DNA of 55,660 nt from positions 1-55,660 of the forward strand of contig CAJMLK010000016.1 in the NCBI GenBank assembly GCA_905214305.1, in the 5' to 3' direction. The notes under the pieces are model-generated. The model ran no database searches. It had not been told where the DNA came from and saw nothing but the letters and a program-made list of their open reading frames with translations. Of the stretch, positions 1 to 8,633 are shown piece after piece. A program made the translations under genes and the position numbers. The stretch's first letter is position 1; every line of letters begins with the position of its first letter. This stretch comes from an uncultured bacterium. GTDB taxonomy: Bacteria; Desulfobacterota; Desulfovibrionia; Desulfovibrionales; Desulfovibrionaceae.

Positions 1-55
1 TTAGAAGACGCCAATACCCAAGGACTGGGTGTTGCACTTTGAACTTGAAACCGCG
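1..55. other. Non-KdpB sequence at the window edge, possible end of an insertion sequence
   Basis: The KdpB reading frame loses family similarity at about base 55. In one frame on the minus strand the segment ends with NTQSLGIGVF and a stop at bases 1-3. On the plus strand a frame ends ...NTQGLGVAL then TGA. A length of about 55 bases is what a short-read assembler leaves when a contig stops at the border of a multi-copy element. An IS interrupting kdpB is therefore a plausible reading, but no transposase or terminal repeat can be shown from this fragment. Confidence 0.35.
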
Positions 56-166
56 CATGACGAAATTGCGCGCCTGATCACGGGGCGAAAGCTTGCCCAG
101 CGATGCGGCCAGCGCATGTCCCATGATATGGTTCATACCGCCGGGATTGTTCGTTTTTACTGACAT
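1..166 (-). CDS. kdpB: KdpB N-terminal fragment (K+-transporting ATPase B subunit), broken at window edge
   Basis: KdpB is the catalytic P-type ATPase subunit of the KdpFABC potassium pump. Only the first codons are present. They begin at an ATG whose codon lies at 164-166, preceded by AAGGATATCATC. The frame runs 55 codons to the window edge without a stop. Residues 25-37 (KLSPRDQARNFVM) match the conserved KdpB start, where the family continues as roughly NPVMFVVxxG. From codon 38 leftwards (bases 1-55) the translation (RGFKFKVQHPVLG) no longer resembles KdpB. The gene follows kdpA by about 50 bases, as in known kdpABC operons. Identity rests on this short match and the neighbour. The divergent tail is treated as a separate feature. 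Confidence 0.7.
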   Translation of the reverse strand, partial: MSVKTNNPGGMNHIMGHALAASLGKLSPRDQARNFVMRGFKFKVQHPVLGYWRLL

Positions 167-218
167 GATGATATCCTTGTAAAAGGCGGTCAGCTGCATT
201 GCAGCCGCGACTGCCGGT

Positions 219-1979
219 TCAGCGCGTCATTTGTACGTATTCAGCCAGAGGGCCGAGCGCCAGTGCGGGAAAGAAGCTCAGCGCGCCCAGCAGCAGAATC
301 ACAAAGACAAGCAGAAAGACAAAAAGGCCGTTGCAGGTGGACAGTGTGCCCGCGCCGGCGGCGCAGGCCTTTTTGCCCGACAGGCTGCCCGCCAGAGCCA
401 GTATGGCGGCAATGGGCGCAAAACGGCCCGCCAGCATGAGCACCCCCAGAAGGACGTTCAGAAAAGGCGTGTTGGCATTAAGACCGGCAAAGGCGGAGCC
501 GTTGTTGGCTCCTGCCGAGGTGGCGGCGTACAGAATTTCGCTGAAACCGTGGGGCAGGGGATTGTTGAGGCTGCTCACAACCTGGGGCACAAGGCACATC
601 AGCCCGCCACCGGCAAGAATGACAACCGGAGTGGTCAGGCAGACCACCACAGCCATTTTCATTTCAAACGGCTCGATCTTTTTTCCCAGATATTCCGGCG
701 TGCGGCCAACCATGAGACCGGCCAGAAATACCGTCAGAAGCACGAAGGCCAGCATGCCGTACAGGCCGCTGCCGACCCCGCCGAAAACCACTTCGCCCAG
801 CTGCATGAGCACCATTGGAACCATGCCGCCCAGCGGTGTAAAGCTGTCGTGCATGGCGTTGACCGAGCCGTTTGACACAGCAGTCGTGGCAGCGGCCCAC
901 AGGGCGCTGCCTGCGATGCCGAAGCGTGTTTCCTTTCCTTCCATATTGCCGCCTGCCTGGGCTTGCAGGCCGCCCTGGGGGGCAACAAGCACCTGCCCGC
1001 CCTGAGTGATCTGTGGTGTGGCGGTCAGCTCGGCCTGCACGGTAAGGCCCACTGCGGCTGCAAGCAGGATGAACATGGCGGCAAATATCGCTATTCCCTG
1101 ACGCATGTCGCCTGTCCGTGTGCCAAAAGTGAAGCACAGACCGGCAGGCACAAGCAGAAGGGCCAGCATTTCAAGCAGATTGCTCACCGGGCTGGGGTTT
1201 TCGTGCGGATGGGCAGAGTTGACGCCGTTAAAGCCGCCACCGTTGGTTCCCAGTTGCTTGGGCGACACCTGCGATGCCTGAGGCCCCAGAGGAACAAGCT
1301 GTTGCGTGATGCTTGTGCCGTCCTGCGCTGCAAACGGTTCCATCAGGGCTACCGCCCTGTACCCGGTAAAATTTTGCGGCACACCCTGCCAGATGAGCAG
1401 AAGCGACATGACCAGCGACAGCGGCAAAAGGATATACAGAACCGCCCGTGTGGCATCGGCCCAGAAGCTGCCAAGATTGCCCGGTCTGGCCCCGCCGGAG
1501 GCCCTCAGCCCCCGGATGAGGGCAAAGAGCACGGCAATGCCTGCGGCAGCGGAAACAAAGTTCTGCACCGTCAGCCCCGCCATCTGCGACTGATAGCTCA
1601 TGGCGTTTTCTCCGGCATAGGACTGCCAGTTGGTATTGGTCACAAAGCTGATGGCCGTATTCAGGGCCAGATGCCAACTGGCCCCGGAAACATTCTGGGG
1701 ATTCAGGGGCAGGACATGCTGTGCCATAAGCAGGGCAGCCAGCAGGACCAGTGATACGGCGCTGAAAACAAGCACGCAGGCCAGATAGCGCTTCCAGCTC
1801 ATCTGTTCCGCGGGATTCACGCCCATAAGCCGATAGAGGGCACGCTCGCAGGGGGCAAGAACGCTTTGCAGCCAGAAGGGTTCGCCGTCCATTACCTTGC
1901 CCATATATTTTCCGAGGGGCCATGCCAGCACCGTCAGCAGGAAAAGGTAGAGAAGGCACTGCCAGATGATGTTTTCCAT
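219..1979 (-). CDS. kdpA: KdpA, potassium-binding and translocating subunit
   Basis: KdpA is the membrane subunit of the Kdp high-affinity K+ pump. It forms the selectivity filter and belongs to the superfamily of K+ transporters. The protein is 586 aa, slightly longer than the usual ~560, with about ten hydrophobic segments. Characteristic filter and loop motifs are visible: SFVTNTNWQSYAGE early on, TNGGGFNGVNSAHPHENP in the middle, and TSAGANNGSAFAGLNANTP near the C-terminus. The start is the ATG at 1977-1979, preceded by GGGAGGACTTT, a strong ribosome binding site. No kdpF-like small ORF is evident between it and the promoter region. kdpB follows downstream on the same strand. Confidence 0.95.
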   Translation of the reverse strand: MENIIWQCLLYLFLLTVLAWPLGKYMGKVMDGEPFWLQSVLAPCERALYRLMGVNPAEQMSWKRYLACVLVFSAVSLVLLAALLMAQHVLPLNPQNVSGASWHLALNTAISFVTNTNWQSYAGENAMSYQSQMAGLTVQNFVSAAAGIAVLFALIRGLRASGGARPGNLGSFWADATRAVLYILLPLSLVMSLLLIWQGVPQNFTGYRAVALMEPFAAQDGTSITQQLVPLGPQASQVSPKQLGTNGGGFNGVNSAHPHENPSPVSNLLEMLALLLVPAGLCFTFGTRTGDMRQGIAIFAAMFILLAAAVGLTVQAELTATPQITQGGQVLVAPQGGLQAQAGGNMEGKETRFGIAGSALWAAATTAVSNGSVNAMHDSFTPLGGMVPMVLMQLGEVVFGGVGSGLYGMLAFVLLTVFLAGLMVGRTPEYLGKKIEPFEMKMAVVVCLTTPVVILAGGGLMCLVPQVVSSLNNPLPHGFSEILYAATSAGANNGSAFAGLNANTPFLNVLLGVLMLAGRFAPIAAILALAGSLSGKKACAAGAGTLSTCNGLFVFLLVFVILLLGALSFFPALALGPLAEYVQMTR

Positions 1980-2004
1980 AAAGTCCTCCCGCAGGCATGA
2001 AAGC

Positions 2005-2085
2005 CCACGGGAAAACTCTAGGACAAGGCGTATAAAATGGGTGTAAAAATGACAGGGGACGCATTAAATTTGTATTAAATCTGTA
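2005..2085 (-). promoter_or_regulatory. Putative kdp promoter/operator with phased direct repeat
   Basis: Upstream of kdpA, the plus strand reads ATTAAAT at 2063-2069 and again at 2074-2080. This is an 11-bp-phased direct repeat of the kind OmpR/PhoB-class regulators bind. Closer to the gene, the minus strand reads TTTTTACACCCATTTTATAC, which resembles the T-rich element bound by KdpE in enteric bacteria, as I remember it. Regulation by a KdpE-type response regulator is an inference, and no kdpDE genes lie in the window. Confidence 0.35.
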
Positions 2086-2250
2086 CTGCGAACGCCGAGC
2101 GCGAAAGAAAGCCTGCTCAGAAAGCCTGCTCAGAAAGGCTGCCCGGAAGGCATGTGACGCAGGGCCGTATCGCCAGCATGCAGGGGAAGGCGGGAACACG
2201 AAAGCAGGCAGGATGGCAAAATGTGACGTTGTGAAGCCCCATAAAAAAGG

Positions 2251-2290
2251 CCGCCACATGCGTGAGCACATGGCGGTCTGATTTTTTTAC
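2251..2290 (-). terminator. Terminator downstream of tRNA-Arg
   Basis: An inverted repeat (CCGCCA / TGGCGG with an inner TGC-GTGA-GCA hairpin) lies at 2251-2276. On the minus strand it is followed by CCTTTTTTAT, directly 3' of the tRNA. A T-run also follows on the plus strand, so it could work in both directions. Confidence 0.7.
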
Positions 2291-2367
2291 TGGCGCGCCC
2301 GGGAGGAGTCGAACCCCCGGCCAAGAGCTTAGAAGGCTCCTGCTCTGTCCAACTGAGCTACGGGCGC
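2291..2367 (-). tRNA. tRNA-Arg (anticodon UCU)
   Basis: The minus strand folds as a complete 77-nt tRNA. The acceptor stem is GCGCCCG/CGGGCGC, the D-arm contains AGTTGGACA, and the anticodon stem is GGAGC/GCTCT. The seven-base loop is CTTCTAA, with anticodon TCT. The T-arm is GGGGG-TTCGACT-CCTCC, and the 3' CCA is encoded. Anticodon UCU reads AGA/AGG arginine codons. A terminator hairpin follows. Confidence 0.95.
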
Positions 2368-2613
2368 ATGCCTGACGCGGCCGTCGGCGTTATGGCGCAT
2401 CACTATAGGGAGAACGCCTTTTAACGTCAACATGTTAATCCCCGTTAACGCCGGATGCGCGGGCCATTGCAGGACATTCCGGGGTATTGCGGCCTGCCGT
2501 TGTTTTGCCTGTCATGACTGGCAGGGCTTGTTCTTGCCGGATGCGCGCGGAATATTCTGCGCGCATGCCGCCGATCTTGTTGTTCCCGGCTGTTCCCGTT
2601 GGCTGTTCCTGCG

Positions 2614-3633
2614 CTATGCGCTGAATGTCAGCGGGCTTTCGGCCAGTGTGGCAACCATGACGGCCTTGATGGTGTGAAGGCGGTTTTCGGCCTCTTCAAA
2701 AGCCACGTTGCGCGGCGATTCAAAGACTTCATCGTTGACTTCCATGCAGTCGAGACCGAAGCGCTGAAAGATTTCTTCACCCATGCTTGTATCGCGATTG
2801 TGAAAGCTTGGCAGGCAATGCAAAAATTTGCAGTCGTCATTGCCGGTCTGCCGCATGGTTTCGCCCGTCACGCGATAGGGCAGGAGCAGCTCAATGCGCT
2901 CTTTCCACACGTCATCGGGTTCGCCCATTGATACCCAGACATCGGTGGAAATGAAGTCGCAGCCCTGCACGCCTTCCGCCACGCTTTCGGTGCGGCTGAT
3001 GCGCGCACCAGTGCCGGATGCAATGCGGCAGGCGGTTTCGTAAACATCGTCGGCCGTCCACAGCGCCCTGGGCGCTACGGAGCGGAAGTCCAGACCCAGC
3101 AGGGCGGAACCGATCATCAGGGAGTTGCCCATATTATAGCGGGCATCGCCCATGTAGGCCAGGGTCTGCCTGTTCAGGGGTTTGGAGCAGCATTCGCGCA
3201 TGGTGAGCATGTCTGCCAGAAACTGCGTGGGATGCCATTCGTTGGTCAGGCCGTTCCACACCGGAACCGAGGCGTGTTCGGCCAGCGCCTCAACCCTTTC
3301 CTGCCCGTAGCCCCGATATTCAATGCCGTCATAAAAGCGGGAAAGTACACGAGCCGTGTCGGCCAGAGATTCTTTTTTGCCCATTTGCGAGCCTGAAGGG
3401 CCAAGATAGGTCACGCGCGCGCCCTGATCGTAGGCGGCCACCTCAAAAGAACAGCGTGTGCGGGTAGAGTCTTTTTCAAAAAGGATGACAATGTTCTTGC
3501 CTTTCAGAAACTCGGGTTCCCTGCGCGCCTTTTTGGCCTGCTTGAGATCGGCGGCCAAATCCAGCAGATAGGTGAGGTCTTCCGGCGTGAAATCGGTTTC
3601 TTTAAGAAAGTCTCTGTTTTGCAGTCTGTTCAT
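2614..3633 (-). CDS. argF: Ornithine carbamoyltransferase
   Basis: The enzyme makes citrulline from carbamoyl phosphate and ornithine in arginine biosynthesis, in the cytoplasm. The 339-aa product has the family length. Carbamoyl-phosphate-binding motif STRTR, HPTQ, and the ornithine-loop motif HCLPSFHN (usually HCLPAFHD) are all visible. An earlier ATG at 3699 is open, but it lacks a ribosome binding site and would add an unconserved 22-residue leader. The chosen ATG (3631-3633) follows AGGCGGAACAGCGC, and MNRLQNRDFLKETDF is a typical OTCase start. It lies just downstream of a short-form argA on the same strand, consistent with an arginine operon, although the 117-bp gap leaves room for a separate promoter. 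Confidence 0.92.
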   Translation of the reverse strand: MNRLQNRDFLKETDFTPEDLTYLLDLAADLKQAKKARREPEFLKGKNIVILFEKDSTRTRCSFEVAAYDQGARVTYLGPSGSQMGKKESLADTARVLSRFYDGIEYRGYGQERVEALAEHASVPVWNGLTNEWHPTQFLADMLTMRECCSKPLNRQTLAYMGDARYNMGNSLMIGSALLGLDFRSVAPRALWTADDVYETACRIASGTGARISRTESVAEGVQGCDFISTDVWVSMGEPDDVWKERIELLLPYRVTGETMRQTGNDDCKFLHCLPSFHNRDTSMGEEIFQRFGLDCMEVNDEVFESPRNVAFEEAENRLHTIKAVMVATLAESPLTFSA

Positions 3634-3750
3634 GCGCTGTTCCGCCTTTGAGGTAGTGGGGATCCTGACAGCCGCGCTTTTTACGGGCTGACTGTGCATT
3701 GAGCACGCTGGGGCTGGCCGCCATTGCGCCGCCGCAAGCGGCGCAGACGG

Positions 3751-4299
3751 TCAAAGGTGCAACATCATTGCAATTTCGTCACAGCAATAAAACTTGGGGC
3801 ATTTGCTGCATTCCACCCAGACGCTGGGGGGCATGTCGTCCTTGTTGAATTCGGTAAATCCGCATCTGGCGAAAAAGTCGGGCACAAGGGTAAACACAAA
3901 GACTCTCGGCAAGGCCAGACTGCGGCAGCGGTTCACCAGCATGGATACCAGGCGCCTGCCAAAGCCTTGCCCCTGACAGGAGGGGTGAACGGCCACGGAG
4001 CGGATCTCGCCAAGGTCTGCCCACAGGACATGAACAGCCCCGCAGGCCACGATGACCTCGTGTCCGTCGTCCACGGCCGGAGCTGTGGCAACCATGTAGT
4101 CCTGAATGTGCTGATACAGGTACTGCGGCCCCCGCGCCAGCATGACGTTGGCGGAAGCATACTGGTTGATAAGCGCCGACATGCCGTGGACGTCCGCTAC
4201 AGTGGCGGGTCGGATGACCAGCTTTGAAAGATCGCTGATGTGAACGTCAGGAACAATAGGTCTTTCATCAGCGCCAGAGCGCGGAATGGCGATGGGCAT
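3751..4299 (-). CDS. argA: Short-form N-acetylglutamate synthase-like GNAT acetyltransferase
   Basis: The product is a 182-aa GNAT-fold acetyltransferase. It resembles the short ArgA type (as in Mycobacterium Rv2747) that acetylates glutamate or glutamine to start arginine biosynthesis without an amino-acid-kinase domain. The acetyl-CoA-binding motif is seen in HPSCQGQGFGRRLV. The family signatures GAVHVLW(A/E)DL-EIRS and a C-terminal Cys-rich WVECSKCPKFYCCDEIAM are also present. An upstream in-frame ATG exists at 4413, but the ATG at 4297-4299 follows AGAGGCAAAAAAA and suits the family better. About 35 residues still precede the GNAT core. The adjacent argF supports the arginine role. Confidence 0.8.
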   Translation of the reverse strand: MPIAIPRSGADERPIVPDVHISDLSKLVIRPATVADVHGMSALINQYASANVMLARGPQYLYQHIQDYMVATAPAVDDGHEVIVACGAVHVLWADLGEIRSVAVHPSCQGQGFGRRLVSMLVNRCRSLALPRVFVFTLVPDFFARCGFTEFNKDDMPPSVWVECSKCPKFYCCDEIAMMLHL

Positions 4300-4522
4300 T
4301 TTTTTTGCCTCTGTTGCAGGGGGAGAATGGAATAAAGCCGCCAGTTTGTGAAAATGCCCCGGCGGCAGGCACTGCCTGAATACCACTGCCGTTGTCGGCA
4401 AATTTTGAAACAAAGTTCACTTATAGCACCAATGGTCTACGGGTGCAAGGATGTTTCGCCCGCGGCAGGCCGTTGCGGGCCGTAACGGCGCAGTGTGGAG
4501 GGCAGTGTGGAAAGGGTTGGGT

Positions 4523-6004
4523 TTATGGCTTGTGGTGCAGGGCTTCCTCGCAGATTCCTTCGGTGTAGAAACGCAGCGTGCTGGCCTCAAAGGTTTTTGC
4601 CACATGCATGGCAATGCCCGCTCTGCTGAGCATGTCCATAAAGGTCAGGTCTTTTTCTTCCACCATGTCTGTAGTGTACACGCCTGTATAGAGGCGGAGA
4701 GGAAAGACCTGTGAAGATTGATGACTGCCGTGTTCGACCTCATGTGCGGCCTGAGCGAACCTTTCCGCCAGATCCTGGCCGCTGGTAAAGGGAAGAATGC
4801 CCGCAAACGTATTGCCGACAATGTGATAGCGCCGGGTAAGCGGCCCCTGTGGCCAGCTTTTCATCATGCGGGCAAGGCGGCGCAGTTCGTTGTTGCCCGC
4901 TTCCTTGCCGAGCATTCTGGTGTAAAAACTGAAGTGTTTGATGTCTGCCAGCCAGATGGCAAACGTGATGCCCGGATTGTTGTGCAGCAGAGCTGTGCCT
5001 TCCAGGTGAAGGCTGTGATTGGCGAGCGTTTCGATCAGCAGGGGGCTGAGCGCCATGCTTTGCAGCTGGCGTTCCTTGTTTGCGCCCTGGCAGTGCACGC
5101 GCCAGGCGAGAACGAGAAAAATAAGCAGCGCCAAAATGATTGCCACGCCTCCCCAATAGAGAAGGGGGTGGGGGATCAGGGCCAGTTCATTGAGCGGGGC
5201 AGAGCAGAAGAGAAACCAGCCGTTATGTGTGATGGGGTCAAACGCTGCCAGATGCTGCCTGTCGCCAGCTTTGTATAGAAAATAGCTCCGGCGGTTGCCG
5301 CCGAGGTCGGCGCGGACAGCATCAAGGTCGTTGGAGTCCATCTGGCCGAGGTTGAAAATGCTGCCTGCCCTGTCGGCAGTGTTTGCACCGGAGCACAGGA
5401 TGAAACGTCCGTTCGCGTCAATAATGCCTGCAAATCCGTTGGCCTTGAAAAGCGGCACATCAAGGATGCCCAGGAGGTCTTCGGCTCTGGTGGCGCCGAT
5501 CAGCGCGCCGATGACGCTGCCCTCCTGTTCTACGGGAACAGCGCTGTAGATCACCTGCCCCGGGCCGTGGGGGTCTTTGCGCGGCGGCGAGAAGACAAGT
5601 CGGCCAGCGAGCGCATGGCGAAAAAACTCTTCTTCCGAAAAATCCGTCTGTCGACGCAACGTGCCGCTTTTATCCATCATGACTGTCATGCCGGAGGTGT
5701 CAGCCATGCCGATGCGGATAAAGCCCGTGTTGTTGCTCAGTTCTTTGAACAGTGCGGACGTTTCCTGTTGCGGCATGTAGCCCACTGCAGTGGACAGGCC
5801 GCGCAGCGCCTGAAAGTTGTGTGTCAGCTTTCGTTGCAAGAGCACCCGTAGCTGACTTGTCGTCTCATAAAGATGCAGTATGCTGGTCTGCTCTATTTGC
5901 CACGTGGCATTACGCAGCAGAATCAGGCTGCAAACAATGAAAATGCCGCTCACAAGGAAGGCGATGGCGTAGATTGTTTTTGTCTGCTGCTGACTTCTGT
6001 ACAT
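4523..6004 (-). CDS. Membrane sensor protein: Cache-like periplasmic domain plus degenerate GGDEF domain
   Basis: This 493-aa protein has a transmembrane segment at about residues 11-30, a periplasmic sensor region of about 250 residues, and a second transmembrane segment at about 281-302. The sensor has dCache-like features (VIYSAVPVEQEGSVIGALIG). A cytoplasmic domain from about 345 follows the GGDEF fold: ADIKHFSFYTRMLGKEAG, and SRAGIAMHVAK in place of the usual A-x-x-ALYxAK. The catalytic GGDEF loop is replaced by IVGNTF (about residues 395-400), so diguanylate cyclase activity is unlikely. It may bind a ligand or act as a silent partner. It stands alone, with an AT-rich region upstream. 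The ligand is unknown. Confidence 0.75.
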   Translation of the reverse strand: MYRSQQQTKTIYAIAFLVSGIFIVCSLILLRNATWQIEQTSILHLYETTSQLRVLLQRKLTHNFQALRGLSTAVGYMPQQETSALFKELSNNTGFIRIGMADTSGMTVMMDKSGTLRRQTDFSEEEFFRHALAGRLVFSPPRKDPHGPGQVIYSAVPVEQEGSVIGALIGATRAEDLLGILDVPLFKANGFAGIIDANGRFILCSGANTADRAGSIFNLGQMDSNDLDAVRADLGGNRRSYFLYKAGDRQHLAAFDPITHNGWFLFCSAPLNELALIPHPLLYWGGVAIILALLIFLVLAWRVHCQGANKERQLQSMALSPLLIETLANHSLHLEGTALLHNNPGITFAIWLADIKHFSFYTRMLGKEAGNNELRRLARMMKSWPQGPLTRRYHIVGNTFAGILPFTSGQDLAERFAQAAHEVEHGSHQSSQVFPLRLYTGVYTTDMVEEKDLTFMDMLSRAGIAMHVAKTFEASTLRFYTEGICEEALHHKP

Positions 6005-6677
6005 ACCATGCCTTTTGATAGAATGATGCTTTACATTTAATACTTTAATCTATTATTTGGCAAGTAGCAAAACCCTCGGCTTCTCGCCGCCACGTGGGCA
6101 TTTTCTGAAATTTATTATATTTTTCAAGTCTCTTTGGGGGATTATCGGAAGTTACATTTTTCTTTTTGAAGCAGGCCGGTGATGTTGTGCTGCATGCGGG
6201 CACGATGTTCACCATATGTCTGAAAGGAGATGATGCCATGCAACAGGCAAAAAATTAATATATTTTTAAAGATGCTCTTGCATATATGGAGATCATGAAA
6301 GCAGTTGTGAGAAATGACGTAGTTGATCAAAGAAAAACAACTGTATTCAGTGTCATTGTTTTATTATTCATATTTTTTGATTGCTGTTTATGAGCAAGAT
6401 TTTTTTGGAAAATGAAAAGCGCTTTGATCGAGCACAAATAGTTCTGCGTGGGATATGCGGAGAGAAAGGCGGTACAGAAATGGCGGCAGGTTGTGGACTG
6501 TTTGATCAATGAATTGTGCTTTTTTCTTTCTTGTTGACGCAAAAATTGAGTTCGTTTAACTCTAGTAGGTGTTTATTGCATTGGAAAGGCAAGGAGGAAA
6601 CATATTAAATTTATGTTGTGAGGGGATTACCACAGGGTGAAGTTTTTCACAGCTCACAATATAGTGGGGCAAAAATT
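6005..6677. promoter_or_regulatory. AT-rich intergenic region upstream of ech
   Basis: About 670 bases without a convincing gene, clearly richer in A+T than its surroundings. It must hold the promoters for the divergent sensor gene and the ech operon. A weak sigma-70-like pair TTGACG (6534-6539) and TAACTC (6557-6562), spaced 17 bases, points toward ech. A strong Shine-Dalgarno AAGGAGG near 6591 precedes ATG-TTG-TGA at 6613-6621, a start followed almost at once by a stop. Its purpose is unclear. Confidence 0.4.
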
Positions 6678-8633
6678 ATGAATACACTTGTTTTTTGCTG
6701 TGTGGCGCTGCCATTTGTTGTGGCGCTTGTTCTGTATTTCACACAGCTCGACCGTACCCGCAAGCTTCTCGTGCCTGCAGCGGTTGCGGTGATGGCTCTG
6801 GCTGCCGTGATCATGGGTGCTCACGGAACGTTCCGACTTGAAGCCGAAACTTTCTTGGGGCTTCCGCTGGACAGCCTGTTCAGCATGCTGGATCTCTTGC
6901 TGCTGCTCTATATTCTGGGATTGGGCTGGAAGCTGGGCAGCCGTACGGTCATGGGCATGACCGCATTGCAGCTCATAGGGCTGCTTTACCTCAAATTTGT
7001 TCTGGCGGATGGTTCCGCCCCCATCACAGCCTTTGCGCCCGATGGCCTGTCGCTCATCATGGTTATTATCATCACCGTGGTGGGCGGCCTGATAACCATC
7101 TATGGTCTGGGCTATATGGATATTCATGAAGAGCACCTGCACCTGCGGGTTTCTCGCAAGCCGCGGTTTTTCGCCATTATTTTCTGTTTTCTTGGGGCGA
7201 TGAACGGCCTTGTGCTTTCGAACAATCTTTCATGGATGTTCTTTTTCTGGGAAGTCACAACCCTTTGCTCCTACCTGCTGATCAGCCACGATCAGACAAA
7301 GGAAGCCAACGCCAACGCCTATCGTGCGTTGTGGATGAACGTGCTCGGCGGCCTTGCCTTTGTTTCGGCCATGCTTTTCATCCAGAAGAGCCTGGGTACG
7401 TTGTCCACCGAGGTTGTGCTGCACAAGATGACAGCCATGGACGTGAAGACCACGGCCATGCTGCTGCCGTTCGCCTTTTTCTGCCTGGCGGCCTTTACCA
7501 AGTCGGCGCAGGTTCCCTTTGAAAGCTGGCTGTGCGGCGCCATGGTGGCCCCCACACCGGTTTCAGCCCTGCTGCACTCGGCCACCATGGTCAAGGCGGG
7601 CACGTACCTGCTGCTGCGCATGGCCCCGGCCTTTGCCGATACCACCATGTCCACCATTGTGGCGCTTTTCGGCGCATTCACCTTTGTGGGCACGTGTATT
7701 CTGGCCGTCAGCCAGAGTAATGCCAAAAAAATTCTGGCATACTCCACCATTGCCAACCTGGGGCTTATCATCGCCTGCGTCGGCATAAACACGGCGGCGT
7801 CCATGATGGCGGCCACTACCATCATCATCTACCACTCGGTATCCAAGGGCCTGCTCTTCATGTGCGTGGGAGCCATTGAACAGCGCATCGGCTCCAGAGA
7901 TATCGAAGACATGCGCGGCCTGTACAGCAAGATGCCCCGCACGGCCATTATCACGGCCATAGGCATCTTCACCATGATGCTGCCGCCTTTTGGCATGCTC
8001 ATAGGCAAGTGGATGGCCATCGAGGCCATTGCCCGCGCCACGCAGGCCATGACGCCCATCATTTTCTTCATTGCCCTGGGTTCGGCCTTTACGGTGCTGT
8101 TCTGGGCGCGGTGGGCAGGCATACTCGTGTCTTCTGCCAATCTGCATGACCGCCCGGCTCACGGCAACCCCAAGGCCACGGTCATGTTTGCCCTGCGTTC
8201 GCTTTGCGGGCTTGCCGTGGTGTTCTCGTTCATTTCGCCTCTGGTGCTGGAAACGTTTGTGGAGCCTTCCGTGGCTGGCGTGTACGCCCGTCTCGGCCTC
8301 AAGACCGAGGGCTTCATCCCCGGTGCGTCGCTTACGGGCGGGGCAGGCTACTTCTGGATCTACATGCTCTTCATTCTGCTCGGACTGGGGGCCTGGATTG
8401 CCTGGAAGGCCGCCAGAAAGGTTTCCAACTCGGCGCATTCTCAGCCGTACTTCTCTGGTCTGACGCAGGAAAAGGACGGGCAGATCGGCTTCAAGGGGCC
8501 CATGAATGCCTTTGAACCCGTGCGCCTCTCCAACTTTTACCTTGCCCAGTATTTTGGCGAAGGCACCATCACAAGGGCCATTGATATTATATCCACGGCC
8601 TTTCTCATCGTCCTGGTAGGAGGTCTGCTCTAA
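6678..8633 (+). CDS. echA: Ech hydrogenase subunit A (NuoL/MrpA-like ion-pumping membrane subunit)
   Basis: EchA is the large antiporter-like membrane subunit of the energy-converting hydrogenase and carries protons or Na+ across the membrane. The 651-aa protein is almost entirely hydrophobic, with many transmembrane helices. It carries the signature of this family: FFFWEVTTLCSYLLI, KSAQVPFESWL, the HSATMVKAGTYLLLR motif, and the AYSTIANLGLI segment. The ATG at 6678 (MNTLVFCC) is preferred because it begins the conserved first helix. A GTG at 6618 would add 20 unconserved residues. Its stop shares bases with the echB start (TAATG), showing translational coupling. It opens a six-gene operon ending at the 12.08-kb terminator. 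Confidence 0.92.
   Translation: MNTLVFCCVALPFVVALVLYFTQLDRTRKLLVPAAVAVMALAAVIMGAHGTFRLEAETFLGLPLDSLFSMLDLLLLLYILGLGWKLGSRTVMGMTALQLIGLLYLKFVLADGSAPITAFAPDGLSLIMVIIITVVGGLITIYGLGYMDIHEEHLHLRVSRKPRFFAIIFCFLGAMNGLVLSNNLSWMFFFWEVTTLCSYLLISHDQTKEANANAYRALWMNVLGGLAFVSAMLFIQKSLGTLSTEVVLHKMTAMDVKTTAMLLPFAFFCLAAFTKSAQVPFESWLCGAMVAPTPVSALLHSATMVKAGTYLLLRMAPAFADTTMSTIVALFGAFTFVGTCILAVSQSNAKKILAYSTIANLGLIIACVGINTAASMMAATTIIIYHSVSKGLLFMCVGAIEQRIGSRDIEDMRGLYSKMPRTAIITAIGIFTMMLPPFGMLIGKWMAIEAIARATQAMTPIIFFIALGSAFTVLFWARWAGILVSSANLHDRPAHGNPKATVMFALRSLCGLAVVFSFISPLVLETFVEPSVAGVYARLGLKTEGFIPGASLTGGAGYFWIYMLFILLGLGAWIAWKAARKVSNSAHSQPYFSGLTQEKDGQIGFKGPMNAFEPVRLSNFYLAQYFGEGTITRAIDIISTAFLIVLVGGLL

Noticed and set aside
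6225..6257. Micro-ORF MQQAKN with a good Shine-Dalgarno (AAGGAG)
   Set aside because: Six codons in AT-rich DNA, far from any gene it could control; likely chance.
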